This document shows positions 1 to 7,671 of a stretch of DNA of 64,000 nucleotides, piece by piece. Positions within the stretch are counted from its first letter, which is position 1. Every line of letters starts with the position of its first letter. A program made the translations under genes and the position numbers. The notes beneath the pieces were generated by a model. The model made no database searches. It worked only from the letters and a program-made list of their open reading frames with translations, and had not been told where the DNA came from. The DNA comes from Herpetosiphon geysericola (GTDB lineage: Bacteria; Chloroflexota; Chloroflexia; Chloroflexales; Herpetosiphonaceae): assembly GCF_001306135.1 (NCBI RefSeq), contig NZ_LGKP01000011.1:1-64000 (forward strand), given 5' to 3'.

Positions 1-29
1 TGGGCGGGTGGTGTGGTAGAATGCATGGG

Positions 30-83
30 GAACCTCGTGCTGCTGGTTGGGTGATTGCTTCCAGCATACCACGAGGTTCTTTG
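30..83 (+). terminator. Long hairpin, probable terminator of an upstream + strand gene
   Basis: A perfect 10-bp stem (30-39 gaacctcgtg with 70-79 cacgaggttc) encloses a second 6-bp stem (41-46 tgctgg with 61-66 ccagca) and is followed by tctttgt. No gene is visible in the first 250 bases, so it probably ends a transcript entering from the left. The T tract is weak, so a structural or regulatory RNA role is not excluded. Confidence 0.5.
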
Positions 84-133
84 TATGCCTATCCCTAAGC
101 CTGTCAGAGCTTAAGTTACCACCTATGCCCCTT

Positions 134-192
134 GCCCCTGATCCTCGATCTCCAATCCCGTATGTTCTTTGCTCTATGCTCTTTCTATGCTT
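134..192. repeat. Short copy of the intergenic module repeat
   Basis: This stretch contains the reverse-orientation modules ctgatcctcgatctcc and tatgttctttgctctatgct. The same words recur in the gaps at 8.3, 12.2, 25.4, 35.5, 39.5 and 42.1 kb. It lies just upstream of the DUF3224 gene and I see no gene in it. Confidence 0.6.
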
Positions 193-251
193 TACATTTA
201 AGCTTTGCTCGTATATAGTACTAGCACAAATGTTTGTATTTGGGGGATGGA

Positions 252-653
252 ATGAGTACAACTGCCAACGCTACGTTTAGTGTGGTGCAATGGGACGAAA
301 AGCCGTATCACGAGCAAGCAGGCGAGGGCAAAACCACGCGCGCGCACGTCATCTATCGCTATGAAGGCGATTTAGTCGGCGAAAGTACGGTCGAATATTT
401 AATGCACTATCCAGAAGCTGGCGATGCAACCTATGTTGGCTTGCAGCGCTTCGTTGGCACGCTGGCTGGCAAAACTGGTAGTTTTGTCTTGAAACATAAT
501 GGCACTGCCAACCAAACTGATATTTCCGATAGCATCGAAGTGGTGGCTGGCTCGGCAACTGGCGAATTGGCAGGCTTGCGCGGTAGCGGCAAAATTGCGC
601 TCAGTGGCCATGCAGAAAGCTATCCTTTTGTGTTTGAATACGAGTTTGTTTAA
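252..653 (+). CDS. DUF3224 domain protein
   Basis: The product is 133 residues and matches the small beta-rich DUF3224 family in length and pattern: an N-terminal strand (TFSVVQWDEKPY), a YEGDLVGEST segment, a GLQRFVGTLAGKTGSFVLKHNG core, and a C-terminal GELAGLRGSGKI repeat-like strand. The family is related to allene-oxide-cyclase-like barrels, but its biochemical role is unknown. The ATG at 252 is preferred to a TTG at 234 because a G-rich ribosome-binding stretch (242-247) sits just before it. There is no signal peptide, so it is probably cytoplasmic. It is monocistronic. Confidence 0.8.
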   Translation: MSTTANATFSVVQWDEKPYHEQAGEGKTTRAHVIYRYEGDLVGESTVEYLMHYPEAGDATYVGLQRFVGTLAGKTGSFVLKHNGTANQTDISDSIEVVAGSATGELAGLRGSGKIALSGHAESYPFVFEYEFV

Positions 654-765
654 GTGCTGAAACCTTCGCCACCAAGCCTGCGTACTATGGGCTAGAAGGA
701 TTGAGGTTCGAGCATCAGCATTGCCTTGGCTAGTTCTTTTGGCAAGGCGAAAGGAACAAAAGGTC

Positions 766-1269
766 ATGGATTGTTCAGCATGTGGCCGTCACAACGAAAC
801 AGCAGCGGTATTTTGTATCTATTGTGGTTTTCGGCTTGAAACCGTTAATCAGGCCAAGCCATTTCAGCCTGCGCTTGGCAAGACAATAGATTTACGCCGT
901 GAGTCTGGGCCTGCTGTCCAATCGATTCCTGCTATGCCCAAACTTGAGCCTGTTGTGCCACCGGTGGCCGCTGCCCAGCCAATTGCCCCAGTTGCTCGAC
1001 CCAGCAAGCAAACAAACGATGGGCTGATGCTGATTGGGATTGTCCTGCTTGCGCTGGTCTTCTTTAGCAATATCGCTATTCCAACGTGGGCAGTGATTAT
1101 GATGGCGATTGGCGTGCTTTCACTGCGCAATTCCCGCCAGACTGCGGTATGGATGATTGGGATTCCAATTCTCGTAATAACTAATTGGTGGTGGGCAATT
1201 GTGTTTCTGATCATGTTCAGCAACGATAAATCAAAAGGTTGCGGCATGAAACATTCATATAAGCATTAA
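766..1269 (+). CDS. Zinc-ribbon membrane protein of unknown function
   Basis: This 167-residue protein starts with a two-CxxC zinc ribbon (Cys3, Cys6, Cys17, Cys20), followed by a Pro/Ala-rich linker to about residue 82. Two to three hydrophobic segments follow (about 87-120 and 128-150), and the tail is basic and Cys/His-containing. The architecture is common in Chloroflexi and resembles the start of the protein at 61454-62698. Its function is unknown; an anchored zinc-ribbon protein of the cytoplasmic membrane is inferred. The ATG at 766 follows ggaacaaaaggtc; a TTG 45 bases upstream in frame would add an unrelated leader and is less likely. A strong terminator follows at 1291. Confidence 0.65.
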   Translation: MDCSACGRHNETAAVFCIYCGFRLETVNQAKPFQPALGKTIDLRRESGPAVQSIPAMPKLEPVVPPVAAAQPIAPVARPSKQTNDGLMLIGIVLLALVFFSNIAIPTWAVIMMAIGVLSLRNSRQTAVWMIGIPILVITNWWWAIVFLIMFSNDKSKGCGMKHSYKH

Positions 1270-1290
1270 TCAATAAAATCTGCGCTATTA

Positions 1291-1328
1291 AACAATGGCT
1301 CTGCTGCATTGCAGGGCTATTGTTTTTT
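1291..1328 (+). terminator. Intrinsic terminator after the zinc-ribbon gene
   Basis: A 14-bp stem (1291-1304 with 1311-1324, two G-U pairs, loop tgcatt) is followed directly by TTTTTT. Confidence 0.85.
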
Positions 1329-1394
1329 AAGTGGCTGCGATCTATACTCGCTAGGTTTTGCTAGGTTCGCTAGTGCATTTTGGAGGAGTAAACC

Positions 1395-1862
1395 ATGGCC
1401 CAATATTTGTATGGGGATCGCATTGCAGCCCAAGGGCGTTTGATGCTTGGTTGTTCAGCAACCCTATTTGATGCCACCCGCAGTAAGCTTCTGCTAACGC
1501 GCCGCACCGATAATGGCCGCTGGTGCTTGCCTGGCGGCGCATTTGATCCTGGCGAGTCGGTGAGCGAAGCCTGTGTGCGCGAGGTTTTTGAGGAAACTGG
1601 CTTGATTGTCGAAGTTGTGCGTTTGTTGGGCGTGTATAGCAATCCCCATCGCATGATTCGCTACGCCGACGGCAATCAATATCACATCGTGAGCCTTAAT
1701 TTTGAAGTTGCTTTGGTTGGCGGTGAGCTTGGGCTAAGCAACGAAACCACCGAAGTTGGTTATTTCAGCGAGGCCGAAATTGCGACGATGGACATAATTG
1801 ATCCTCATGCTGAGCGGCTGGCAACAATTTGGGCCAACGAGCCAGGCATTACAATTGCCTAA
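1395..1862 (+). CDS. NUDIX hydrolase
   Basis: The 155-residue protein carries a complete Nudix box (G-x5-E-x7-REUxEExGU): Gly48, Glu54, Arg62-Glu63, Glu66-Glu67, Gly69. The Glu residues bind the divalent metals used to hydrolyse a nucleoside diphosphate linked to another moiety. The substrate cannot be read from the sequence. The ATG at 1395 has a strong ribosome-binding site, ggaggag at 1382-1388. A possible -10 (TATACT, 1343-1348) lies after the previous terminator, so the gene is probably transcribed alone. It ends tail-to-tail with the PfpI gene, with a terminator between. Confidence 0.9.
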   Translation: MAQYLYGDRIAAQGRLMLGCSATLFDATRSKLLLTRRTDNGRWCLPGGAFDPGESVSEACVREVFEETGLIVEVVRLLGVYSNPHRMIRYADGNQYHIVSLNFEVALVGGELGLSNETTEVGYFSEAEIATMDIIDPHAERLATIWANEPGITIA

Positions 1863-1869
1863 TATATGC

Positions 1870-1904
1870 AAAAAAGCCCCTCGCCCAAGCTTGGACGAGG
1901 GGTT
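1870..1904 (-). terminator. Intrinsic terminator, mainly for the PfpI gene
   Basis: The stem cccctcg/cgagggg (1877-1883, 1896-1902) has an inner ccaagcttgg palindrome and a run of A on the + strand at 1870-1875, which is a T tract on the minus strand. It lies between two convergent genes and may work for both. Confidence 0.8.
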
Positions 1905-1921
1905 GAGGCGAGCAAAATAGC

Positions 1922-2485
1922 TTATTGCCCAACTTGTTTATGAATACCTTCGCCTAATTCTTCGATAAATTTGCGATTGAAGGCTGGAATATCGTTTGGA
2001 TTGCGACTTGTGACCAAGCCATTATCGACCACAACTTCGCGATCAACCCATTCGGCCCCAGCGTTTTTGAGGTCGCTTTGTAAGGTTGGATACGAAGTCA
2101 TTAAGCGGCCTTTGACAAGTCCTGCATCAATCAGCGTCCATGGGCCATGGCAAATTGCGGCAATTGGTTTGCCTGCCTCAGCGATAGCGCGCACAAAATT
2201 TAAAACATGCTCTTCACGGCGTAATGTATCGGGGTTCATCAGGCCACCAGGCAAAAGTAGCCCATCGTAATCGGCGGGGTTTACTTGCTCAAGGGTATGA
2301 TCAACGCTGACTTCGCTGCCCCAATCTTTACCCTTCCAGCCGCGAATCGCGCCAGCCTTGAGTGAAATCACATGGGTTTCAGCGCCAGCTTGTTCGAGCG
2401 CTGCTTTTGGTTCTTCTAGCTCACTTTGCTCAAAACCATGGGTTGCAATAATTGCTACGCGTTTGCCTTTTAAGTGATGACTCAT
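1922..2485 (-). CDS. DJ-1/PfpI family protein (type 1 glutamine amidotransferase fold)
   Basis: The protein has 187 residues. It shows the PfpI signature: ATHGFEQSEL near the N terminus, LLLPGGLMNPD in the middle, and the nucleophile elbow AAICHGPW with Cys112 followed by His113. These features fit the PfpI/YhbO-type branch, whose members are described as proteases, protein deglycases or stress proteins; the sequence alone does not choose between these. The length is normal. The ATG is preceded by an aggaggt-like site. It is transcribed on the minus strand and has its own terminator. Confidence 0.88.
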   Translation of the reverse strand: MSHHLKGKRVAIIATHGFEQSELEEPKAALEQAGAETHVISLKAGAIRGWKGKDWGSEVSVDHTLEQVNPADYDGLLLPGGLMNPDTLRREEHVLNFVRAIAEAGKPIAAICHGPWTLIDAGLVKGRLMTSYPTLQSDLKNAGAEWVDREVVVDNGLVTSRNPNDIPAFNRKFIEELGEGIHKQVGQ

Positions 2486-2593
2486 TATGCATACCTCCTG
2501 TTACACCTTTGTTTTATGCAATCACAGAAGGCAAGATTCAGGCCACAGGTGGCTAAGTCGGCCTCGATCAAGCCAGATCGAGGCCGACAGTGG

Positions 2594-3952
2594 TTATTTG
2601 TTGGGGGCTGCGGGCACGCTGCTTGGTGGTTGCTTGCGGAAAAATTTTGCAGCTGCCAAGAAGACTTTCGGGGTAAATAAACTTGCTGCTGAGCCAATCA
2701 TATGAATTGCACCAACCATGGCGTTGGTCGCGGCGCGATTGCCTGCTGCTGCCATGTTCACCTTGTCGCTATACCATTGCAGCACCCGAATTGGCAACAG
2801 CGGCTTATAGGTCGGTGTGTCAGCTAAACGTGAATCTTCGCTAATCGTGGTAATCCAGCCTGATTTGTTGCGGCGAGCCAAGGCTTTTTGAAAGCCCAAA
2901 GCCCATGGTGCGCTGCCAACGCCTTCACGTTGCAGCCATGTGGCCAAGAGTTGGGCGCTGAGGGTCGTGTTGGTAATGCCTTGGCCATAAATTGGATTCA
3001 AGGCACACACGCTATCGGCAATGGCAATTAATCCGGCGGGCATGACTGGCAGTTGTTCGTAGTGCAGCCAGCGATTTTCGGTTTTGGCGTAGCCATAGAC
3101 TTGGCTGGCTGGCGTGAATTTTTGGGTTATTTCGGCCACGAGCGGGGTACGCATGCGTGCCAGCCAAGCCTCGAACTCGGCGTTATCGGTTGGTGGCCGT
3201 TGGCTGCCGACGCCGCCGATCGTCAGCAACCATTGGTCGTTTTCAACTTTGAGAAAGGTTGCGCCATGGCGAATATGCGGCGGCATGGGCATGACAAACA
3301 GCGCTGGCCAGCCTTGCCAATCGGTGGGAGCAGTGTACATGCGGGTGGCATAGCCAACATCCGACTTATAAATCGTCTCTTTGACGCGGCCAAATTGATG
3401 CTGTTCGAGCCATTCGGGCAGTTTCGATGGCCGACCTGCTGCATCGACCACCAAATTAGCTGCAACCTCGCGCTGCTCGCCAGTATCGCGATTGCGCACC
3501 TGCACGCCAACAACTTGCCGCCCATGAAACAGCAAATCGGTCACGTCTTGGCGGGTCTGAATTTCAATGTTGGCAATTTGACGAATGCGGCCCAAAATTG
3601 CCGCATCGAACAATGGGCGAGTGGCGATAATGCTGCGATAGTTTGATGGCTGTGGCTCGGCCCAACCAGCGGCAAATAAATAGCGGCAATCGTTCATGAG
3701 ATCAAGCTCGTTGCCGCCGAGTGCCTTCATATCGTCGCGCAGGTTGGGGAACAGCTTTTCTAGCTCTAGCAGCCCGCGCATGAGCAACAAGTGCAATTGA
3801 CGGCCTTGCGGCACGCCAGCCCGAAATTGCACGCCGTCTGGCAAACTATCGCGCTCCAAAATGGTTACTTTGCTATAGACGTCGCTCAACACCCGCGCGC
3901 TGAGCAAGCCGCCGATGCTGGCTCCAATCACAATCGCATGGTCACGTCTCAC
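2594..3952 (-). CDS. FAD-dependent oxidoreductase (monooxygenase-like), copy 1
   Basis: The 452-residue protein begins with a Rossmann FAD-binding motif (VIGASIGGL, residues 8-16) and an acidic-basic pair LERD near 32-35 that would hold the FAD ribose. Near the C-terminal third is the second FAD motif, IADSVCALNPIYGQG. This family resembles flavin halogenases and aromatic hydroxylases; the substrate is unknown. In the second motif the usual Gly-Asp is Ala-Asp, whereas the neighbour keeps Gly-Asp. The start is GTG at 3952 with gggagg upstream. It is a tandem paralogue of the gene at 4028-5389 and may be expressed from its own promoter near 4000. Confidence 0.85.
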   Translation of the reverse strand: MRRDHAIVIGASIGGLLSARVLSDVYSKVTILERDSLPDGVQFRAGVPQGRQLHLLLMRGLLELEKLFPNLRDDMKALGGNELDLMNDCRYLFAAGWAEPQPSNYRSIIATRPLFDAAILGRIRQIANIEIQTRQDVTDLLFHGRQVVGVQVRNRDTGEQREVAANLVVDAAGRPSKLPEWLEQHQFGRVKETIYKSDVGYATRMYTAPTDWQGWPALFVMPMPPHIRHGATFLKVENDQWLLTIGGVGSQRPPTDNAEFEAWLARMRTPLVAEITQKFTPASQVYGYAKTENRWLHYEQLPVMPAGLIAIADSVCALNPIYGQGITNTTLSAQLLATWLQREGVGSAPWALGFQKALARRNKSGWITTISEDSRLADTPTYKPLLPIRVLQWYSDKVNMAAAGNRAATNAMVGAIHMIGSAASLFTPKVFLAAAKFFRKQPPSSVPAAPNK

Positions 3953-3969
3953 AACACACCTCCCACAAG

Positions 3970-3994
3970 CTAGAATGCTCGACTTCTATTCTAG
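3970..3994. promoter_or_regulatory. Inverted repeat overlapping the likely start of transcription of oxidoreductase copy 1
   Basis: ctagaat (3970-3976) and attctag (3988-3994) form a perfect 7-bp inverted repeat with an 11-bp spacer. It lies immediately downstream of a minus-strand -10 candidate (TATACT, complement of 3996-4001). The position suits an operator. The regulator is unknown. Confidence 0.4.
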
Positions 3995-4027
3995 GAGTAT
4001 AACAAAGCTACGGGTGTTTGCCTATGC

Positions 4028-5389
4028 TTAAATGTTGCGCTGCAAGGGCAAATTTGGCACCAATGTGGAGGCTTTTGGGCGAATTTTGCTCATCAACACT
4101 GGAATAAAGACCCGGGGATGAAACAGTGCCATAGGATTGCCGATCATATGCACCATTTTGATGAATTCGCTAAATACAACGTTGCTCGACACGCTGGCTT
4201 GGTTGATTTGCTCAAAGTAGGGCGCCAAAAATTTGCTCGCTAAGGGGCGCTTGAAATTTGGATCATAGCGGGCATCCTCGCCGCTGGCCATTTCCCAGGC
4301 AAACTGATTGTTTTTTGCCAAATCGCGCTGAAAGCGTTGGCCCCACGCTGCCGAGCCACGATCTTGCTCTTTGAGCTTTTGGCCAAGCAAAATTGCCCCA
4401 AGCGTGGCGGTGCTAATGCCTTGACCATAAATGGGATTGAAGGCGCAAACCGCATCGCCCAAGGCCACCACACCTGCTGGCAATTGCATGCGCTCGTAAT
4501 GGCGTTGGCGATTTTCGGTGCGCGCATAGCCACTGGTTGGGCTGAGTGGCTGCGCTTGGCTGAGCAAATCGGCCAAAATTGGCGAGGGTAATTCGCGTAG
4601 CCATTGCATAAAGCCAGCTTCATCGGTTGGTGGTTTGGCATGATTAACGCCACCGCCAGTCACAATCCAACGATTGCCCTCTACTTCGAGCAAAATCGCG
4701 CCTTTGGGTGCGCTTGGCGGCTGTTGCATCACAAACAAGCCTTTCCATTCGTTCCAGCCGTCGGGCTTGGCATAGATGCGTGAGGTATAGCTGAGTTTGG
4801 CATCGAGCACAGTTTCACTGATAACGCCACATCCAAGCTCGGCTAGCCATGTGGCTAATTTGGAGCTGCGCCCGCTGGCATCAACCACTAAATCGGCGTA
4901 TAAACTCGTTTCGCTGCCAGTTTGACGATTGCGCGCTTGCACACCCTGAATATGCCGCCGATTGCCAATTAGATTGATCGCATCGTGTTGGGCAAAAAAC
5001 TGAATCTTGGGGTTTTGCAACAAGCGGCGGCGAATTGCCCAATCGAATAACGGGCGGGTAGCTGAGAGGGTTTTTAATTCGGTTGGCTGTGGGGTTGTCC
5101 AGCCATTTTTGAGATAGTAGTGGCAATCGTTGACGATATCAAACGCTTGGGCACCAAGATCTTGGAGTTCTTGCTGAATGCCGGGAAACATAATTTCCAG
5201 CTCGCGCGCGCCACGAATTAAGAGCAGGTGAACATGACGACCTTGGGGCACGCCCGCCCGGAAATCGCTGCCCTCAGGCAAATTATCACGTTCAAGCACG
5301 CTCACACGGCTGTAATGGTGCGATAAAATATGCGCCGTAACTAATCCGCTGATGCTCGATCCAATAACAATTGCGTGATCTTGCAGCAT
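4028..5389 (-). CDS. FAD-dependent oxidoreductase (monooxygenase-like), copy 2
   Basis: The 453-residue protein aligns end to end with the downstream copy 1. Shared stretches include ERDNLPEGSDFRAGVPQGR-type sequence after the first FAD motif (VIGSSISGL) and the second FAD motif LGDAVCAFNPIYGQG. The cofactor-binding residues are all in place, so it should bind FAD; the substrate is not recognisable. A tandem duplication is the simplest origin, but the copies have diverged widely, so it is old. The ATG at 5389 has aaggag 8 bases upstream. The gap to copy 1 is 75 bases. Confidence 0.85.
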   Translation of the reverse strand: MLQDHAIVIGSSISGLVTAHILSHHYSRVSVLERDNLPEGSDFRAGVPQGRHVHLLLIRGARELEIMFPGIQQELQDLGAQAFDIVNDCHYYLKNGWTTPQPTELKTLSATRPLFDWAIRRRLLQNPKIQFFAQHDAINLIGNRRHIQGVQARNRQTGSETSLYADLVVDASGRSSKLATWLAELGCGVISETVLDAKLSYTSRIYAKPDGWNEWKGLFVMQQPPSAPKGAILLEVEGNRWIVTGGGVNHAKPPTDEAGFMQWLRELPSPILADLLSQAQPLSPTSGYARTENRQRHYERMQLPAGVVALGDAVCAFNPIYGQGISTATLGAILLGQKLKEQDRGSAAWGQRFQRDLAKNNQFAWEMASGEDARYDPNFKRPLASKFLAPYFEQINQASVSSNVVFSEFIKMVHMIGNPMALFHPRVFIPVLMSKIRPKASTLVPNLPLQRNI

Positions 5390-5506
5390 TGTAGAACTCC
5401 TTGGTTATCTGTTGTTGATCGTATTGTCGCTGGTGTGGCATTGGTGGGGTCGCTGCTGAATGGCGGGAGCATTGGTGCAATATTGTGGTGCGAGCTTAGT
5501 CATTTC

Positions 5507-5536
5507 ATGCAGCAACCAAAATTTTGATTGCTGCAT
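5507..5536. terminator. Hairpin between caspase-like and oxidoreductase genes
   Basis: atgcagcaa (5507-5515) pairs with ttgctgcat (5528-5536), and most of the 12 inner bases also pair. It lies downstream of the caspase-like gene on the minus strand. No T tract follows, so it may be a weak terminator or an mRNA-stabilising end. Confidence 0.4.
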
Positions 5537-5571
5537 AGTAGCATACATAATTTGTTTTGTACGGCTTTTTT

Positions 5572-6468
5572 TTAGGCTAGAAAGGCTTGGTTAAGTAGGT
5601 CATTTGGACACTCTAGTTGGGGGATTTGTTGGAATTTATTAGCATAGAGGCTGGTGCGCAGTTGTTCACCAAGCGCTGCATAGCTGATTTGGGGCTGTGT
5701 GCTTAGAATCGTGTTCAAGAAGAAGCTCATTGCACCGTGGTAAGTTCCACCAAAGTTGGCATCGGCGGCAACTTGCTCTGCTTTACATGCAGCAAGTAGC
5801 ACCAAATTCTCGTGCTGTGGGCGTTGGCCAAAACGCTGTTTCTGCAACGAACCAATCAATTCGCCAGCAAACTTGGCAATTTCAGCAGGGTCGCTGGTGC
5901 GTGGCTGAAGATCGCGAAGTTGCTGGCTGACGCTAGCAACCTGGTTTTGTTGATAGGCAGCTTTTTTGGCGCGAATTTCGGCGTAGACCTCGTTGGCTGG
6001 GGTTAATGTGCGATAGCGAATATCAGCAAACGGATCTTTGCTAATCGTGCCCGAATGGCAGCAATCCATCAGCAAAATGAGCCGCGTTGTGCCCAAAAAC
6101 CCTTGATACAGTTCAGCCAAATGATCGTCGGTCAGCACGCCAGCGCTCGTATAATCGATTGGGGCCAGGCATTCATCGGCGCCATCTGGTTCGTCGCCAT
6201 TTTCATCTGGTTGGAGTAAGCCATGGCCGGCATAGTGAAAGATCCGCACTTCTGGTTGTCCGTCGTTAAGCGGTTCGGCCAGCCAGCGCAGATTTTCGAT
6301 GATTGCTTGGCGGGTGGCCGCTGTATCGGCGACGAGCCGCAATTGATCGTCGGCGACACCATGCTGGGTTTTGAGCAGTTCGCGCACCGCAGTTACATCG
6401 TTGACACAACCCTTGAGTGGCCGCTCGCTATATGTATTGATGCCCACAAATAAGCCACGCATACCCAT
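5572..6468 (-). CDS. Caspase family protein (peptidase C14, metacaspase-like)
   Basis: The 298-residue protein has the p20 caspase fold signatures: an N-terminal strand GLFVGINTY, then FHYAGHG with the catalytic His82, then LLMDCCHSG with the catalytic Cys137. An acidic loop (DENGDEPDGADE) lies between them, as in metacaspases that cleave after Arg or Lys. There is no signal peptide or extra sensor domain, so it is a bare cytoplasmic protease. In other bacteria such proteins take part in stress or defence-associated proteolysis; no partner is obvious here. Upstream is a divergently unrelated acetyltransferase-like gene on the same strand. Confidence 0.88.
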   Translation of the reverse strand: MGMRGLFVGINTYSERPLKGCVNDVTAVRELLKTQHGVADDQLRLVADTAATRQAIIENLRWLAEPLNDGQPEVRIFHYAGHGLLQPDENGDEPDGADECLAPIDYTSAGVLTDDHLAELYQGFLGTTRLILLMDCCHSGTISKDPFADIRYRTLTPANEVYAEIRAKKAAYQQNQVASVSQQLRDLQPRTSDPAEIAKFAGELIGSLQKQRFGQRPQHENLVLLAACKAEQVAADANFGGTYHGAMSFFLNTILSTQPQISYAALGEQLRTSLYANKFQQIPQLECPNDLLNQAFLA

Positions 6469-6537
6469 GCTGCACGCTCCTCAGATAGTTATTTGGCTAG
6501 TACAGTAGTTGTCTGCGCGTGCCATGTCAAGCCCAAT

Positions 6538-7464
6538 CTAAAACTCAGGATTATGGCTCAAACATAGGGTTAGCCAACAGGGCTGGGTGATAATTGGCAA
6601 AAACGTGAGCAATTCGCTGGCCCATGGATCAATGCTATCAATTTCGTAGCGCAGGCTTTGATAGCCATTGTGCTGGGCGAACTGCATGGTTTTTTGTAAT
6701 AGTACGCGAATGATCGCTGCTTGCTGAACGCTATACCCATTGGCAACTCCAATTAAACCTTGTTCGAGGGTTTGGGCAGCTGTTGAATGATAGATACAAT
6801 TGAAGCCGACAAGCTGATCTGCGGTATACAGCACAAATGATGCTGCTGCATGAATGTCGGTCAAGAACGCGGTTTGGGCTTCGCTGGTTGTTTGGGTGGC
6901 TGGGTTATAGCTATGGGTGGCCTGATAACAGCTATTGATTAACTTGAGCAATGGTTCTGGTTGATTGCTGCTTAAATAGGCTTCAAACGAAGCAATTGTT
7001 AAATCCTGCGCTGGCTCAAGCTGGGGAATTTCAATGTCTAGCAGCGAAAACTCACCAAGGTAGGTTTGTTTAATAATCTGAAAGCCTTGCGCATGCAAAA
7101 AATTCAGTGTCTGTTGGGCATGGCTCCATGTGGCGGTTTGCAGGGTGCGGCCTTGAATAATGCTGGTTTGAGCGATTAACTGGGCATAGAGTAGCTGGTC
7201 GATGGCTGCCTGTTGATAGGCAGGCTGAACGTGAATGCCAATATAACAATGCTGGGGATGAAAGCGGTTATTCCAGAGGCTGCCAACACCAATCAGCTGC
7301 TCTTGATGCCAGGCACAAAGCGTTAGTTCGCTTTGCTCACCAATTCGATAATAGCCAATTGTGTCGATATCATCGGGCCAACACTGTTGCATCAGCTGGT
7401 CGATGGCTGCTTGTTGTTGTTGATCGTACACTCGAATCGATAGTGGATCGGGCGTGATTGCCAT
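6538..7464 (-). CDS. Tandem GNAT-like acetyltransferase protein
   Basis: The 308-residue protein looks like two GNAT folds in a row. The first half has a strand LIGVGSLWNNRFHPQHCYIGIHVQPAYQ that fits the beta4/acetyl-CoA region, followed by LNFLHAQGFQ typical of the GNAT C terminus. The second half repeats this as LVGFNCIYH...GLIGVANGYSVQQAAIIRVLLQ. The substrate is unknown. The ATG at 7464 is chosen because aggagc lies 6 bases upstream; an ATG-less extension to 7509 lacks a site. The Gln content is high. It runs divergently from uridine kinase. Confidence 0.7.
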   Translation of the reverse strand: MAITPDPLSIRVYDQQQQAAIDQLMQQCWPDDIDTIGYYRIGEQSELTLCAWHQEQLIGVGSLWNNRFHPQHCYIGIHVQPAYQQAAIDQLLYAQLIAQTSIIQGRTLQTATWSHAQQTLNFLHAQGFQIIKQTYLGEFSLLDIEIPQLEPAQDLTIASFEAYLSSNQPEPLLKLINSCYQATHSYNPATQTTSEAQTAFLTDIHAAASFVLYTADQLVGFNCIYHSTAAQTLEQGLIGVANGYSVQQAAIIRVLLQKTMQFAQHNGYQSLRYEIDSIDPWASELLTFLPIITQPCWLTLCLSHNPEF

Positions 7465-7595
7465 GGATTTGCTCCTGATAATGTTTAGTCGTTGCCGATT
7501 AAACCACATTTAGCAGCATGGGCGCTGAGCAAATCCCGCCCCAAACTGTTTGGATAGAAGCGCTCGTTGCGACATGCAAAACCAAGATAATCAGG

Positions 7596-7601
7596 TACAA
7601 T
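7596..7601 (+). promoter_or_regulatory. Candidate -10 box for udk
   Basis: TACAAT lies 71 bases before the udk start. No convincing -35 at 17 bases was seen (TTGCGA is 23 bases away), so support is modest. Confidence 0.35.
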
Positions 7602-7611
7602 AGGCGCAGAC

Positions 7612-7643
7612 GGGAGCAAAGAACCTAGCTGTTCTTTGCTCCC
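7612..7643 (+). promoter_or_regulatory. Strong leader hairpin before udk
   Basis: gggagcaaagaac (7612-7624) and gttctttgctccc (7631-7643) form a perfect 13-bp stem with a 6-base loop, followed by cttttgc. It sits between the candidate -10 and the ribosome-binding site (tggagga, 7657-7663). No + strand gene precedes it, so a simple read-through terminator is unlikely. An attenuator or 5' stabiliser is inferred. Confidence 0.6.
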
Positions 7644-7671
7644 CTTTTGCGAACAATGGAGGACAAACGGC

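Noticed and set aside
47-280. Possible 77-residue + strand gene at the left edge
   Set aside because: It crosses a terminator hairpin and an intergenic repeat, has no ribosome-binding site, and its protein resembles nothing.
7636-7671. Upstream extension of uridine kinase
   Set aside because: It starts inside the leader hairpin and lacks a ribosome-binding site; the GTG at 7672 has an ideal one.
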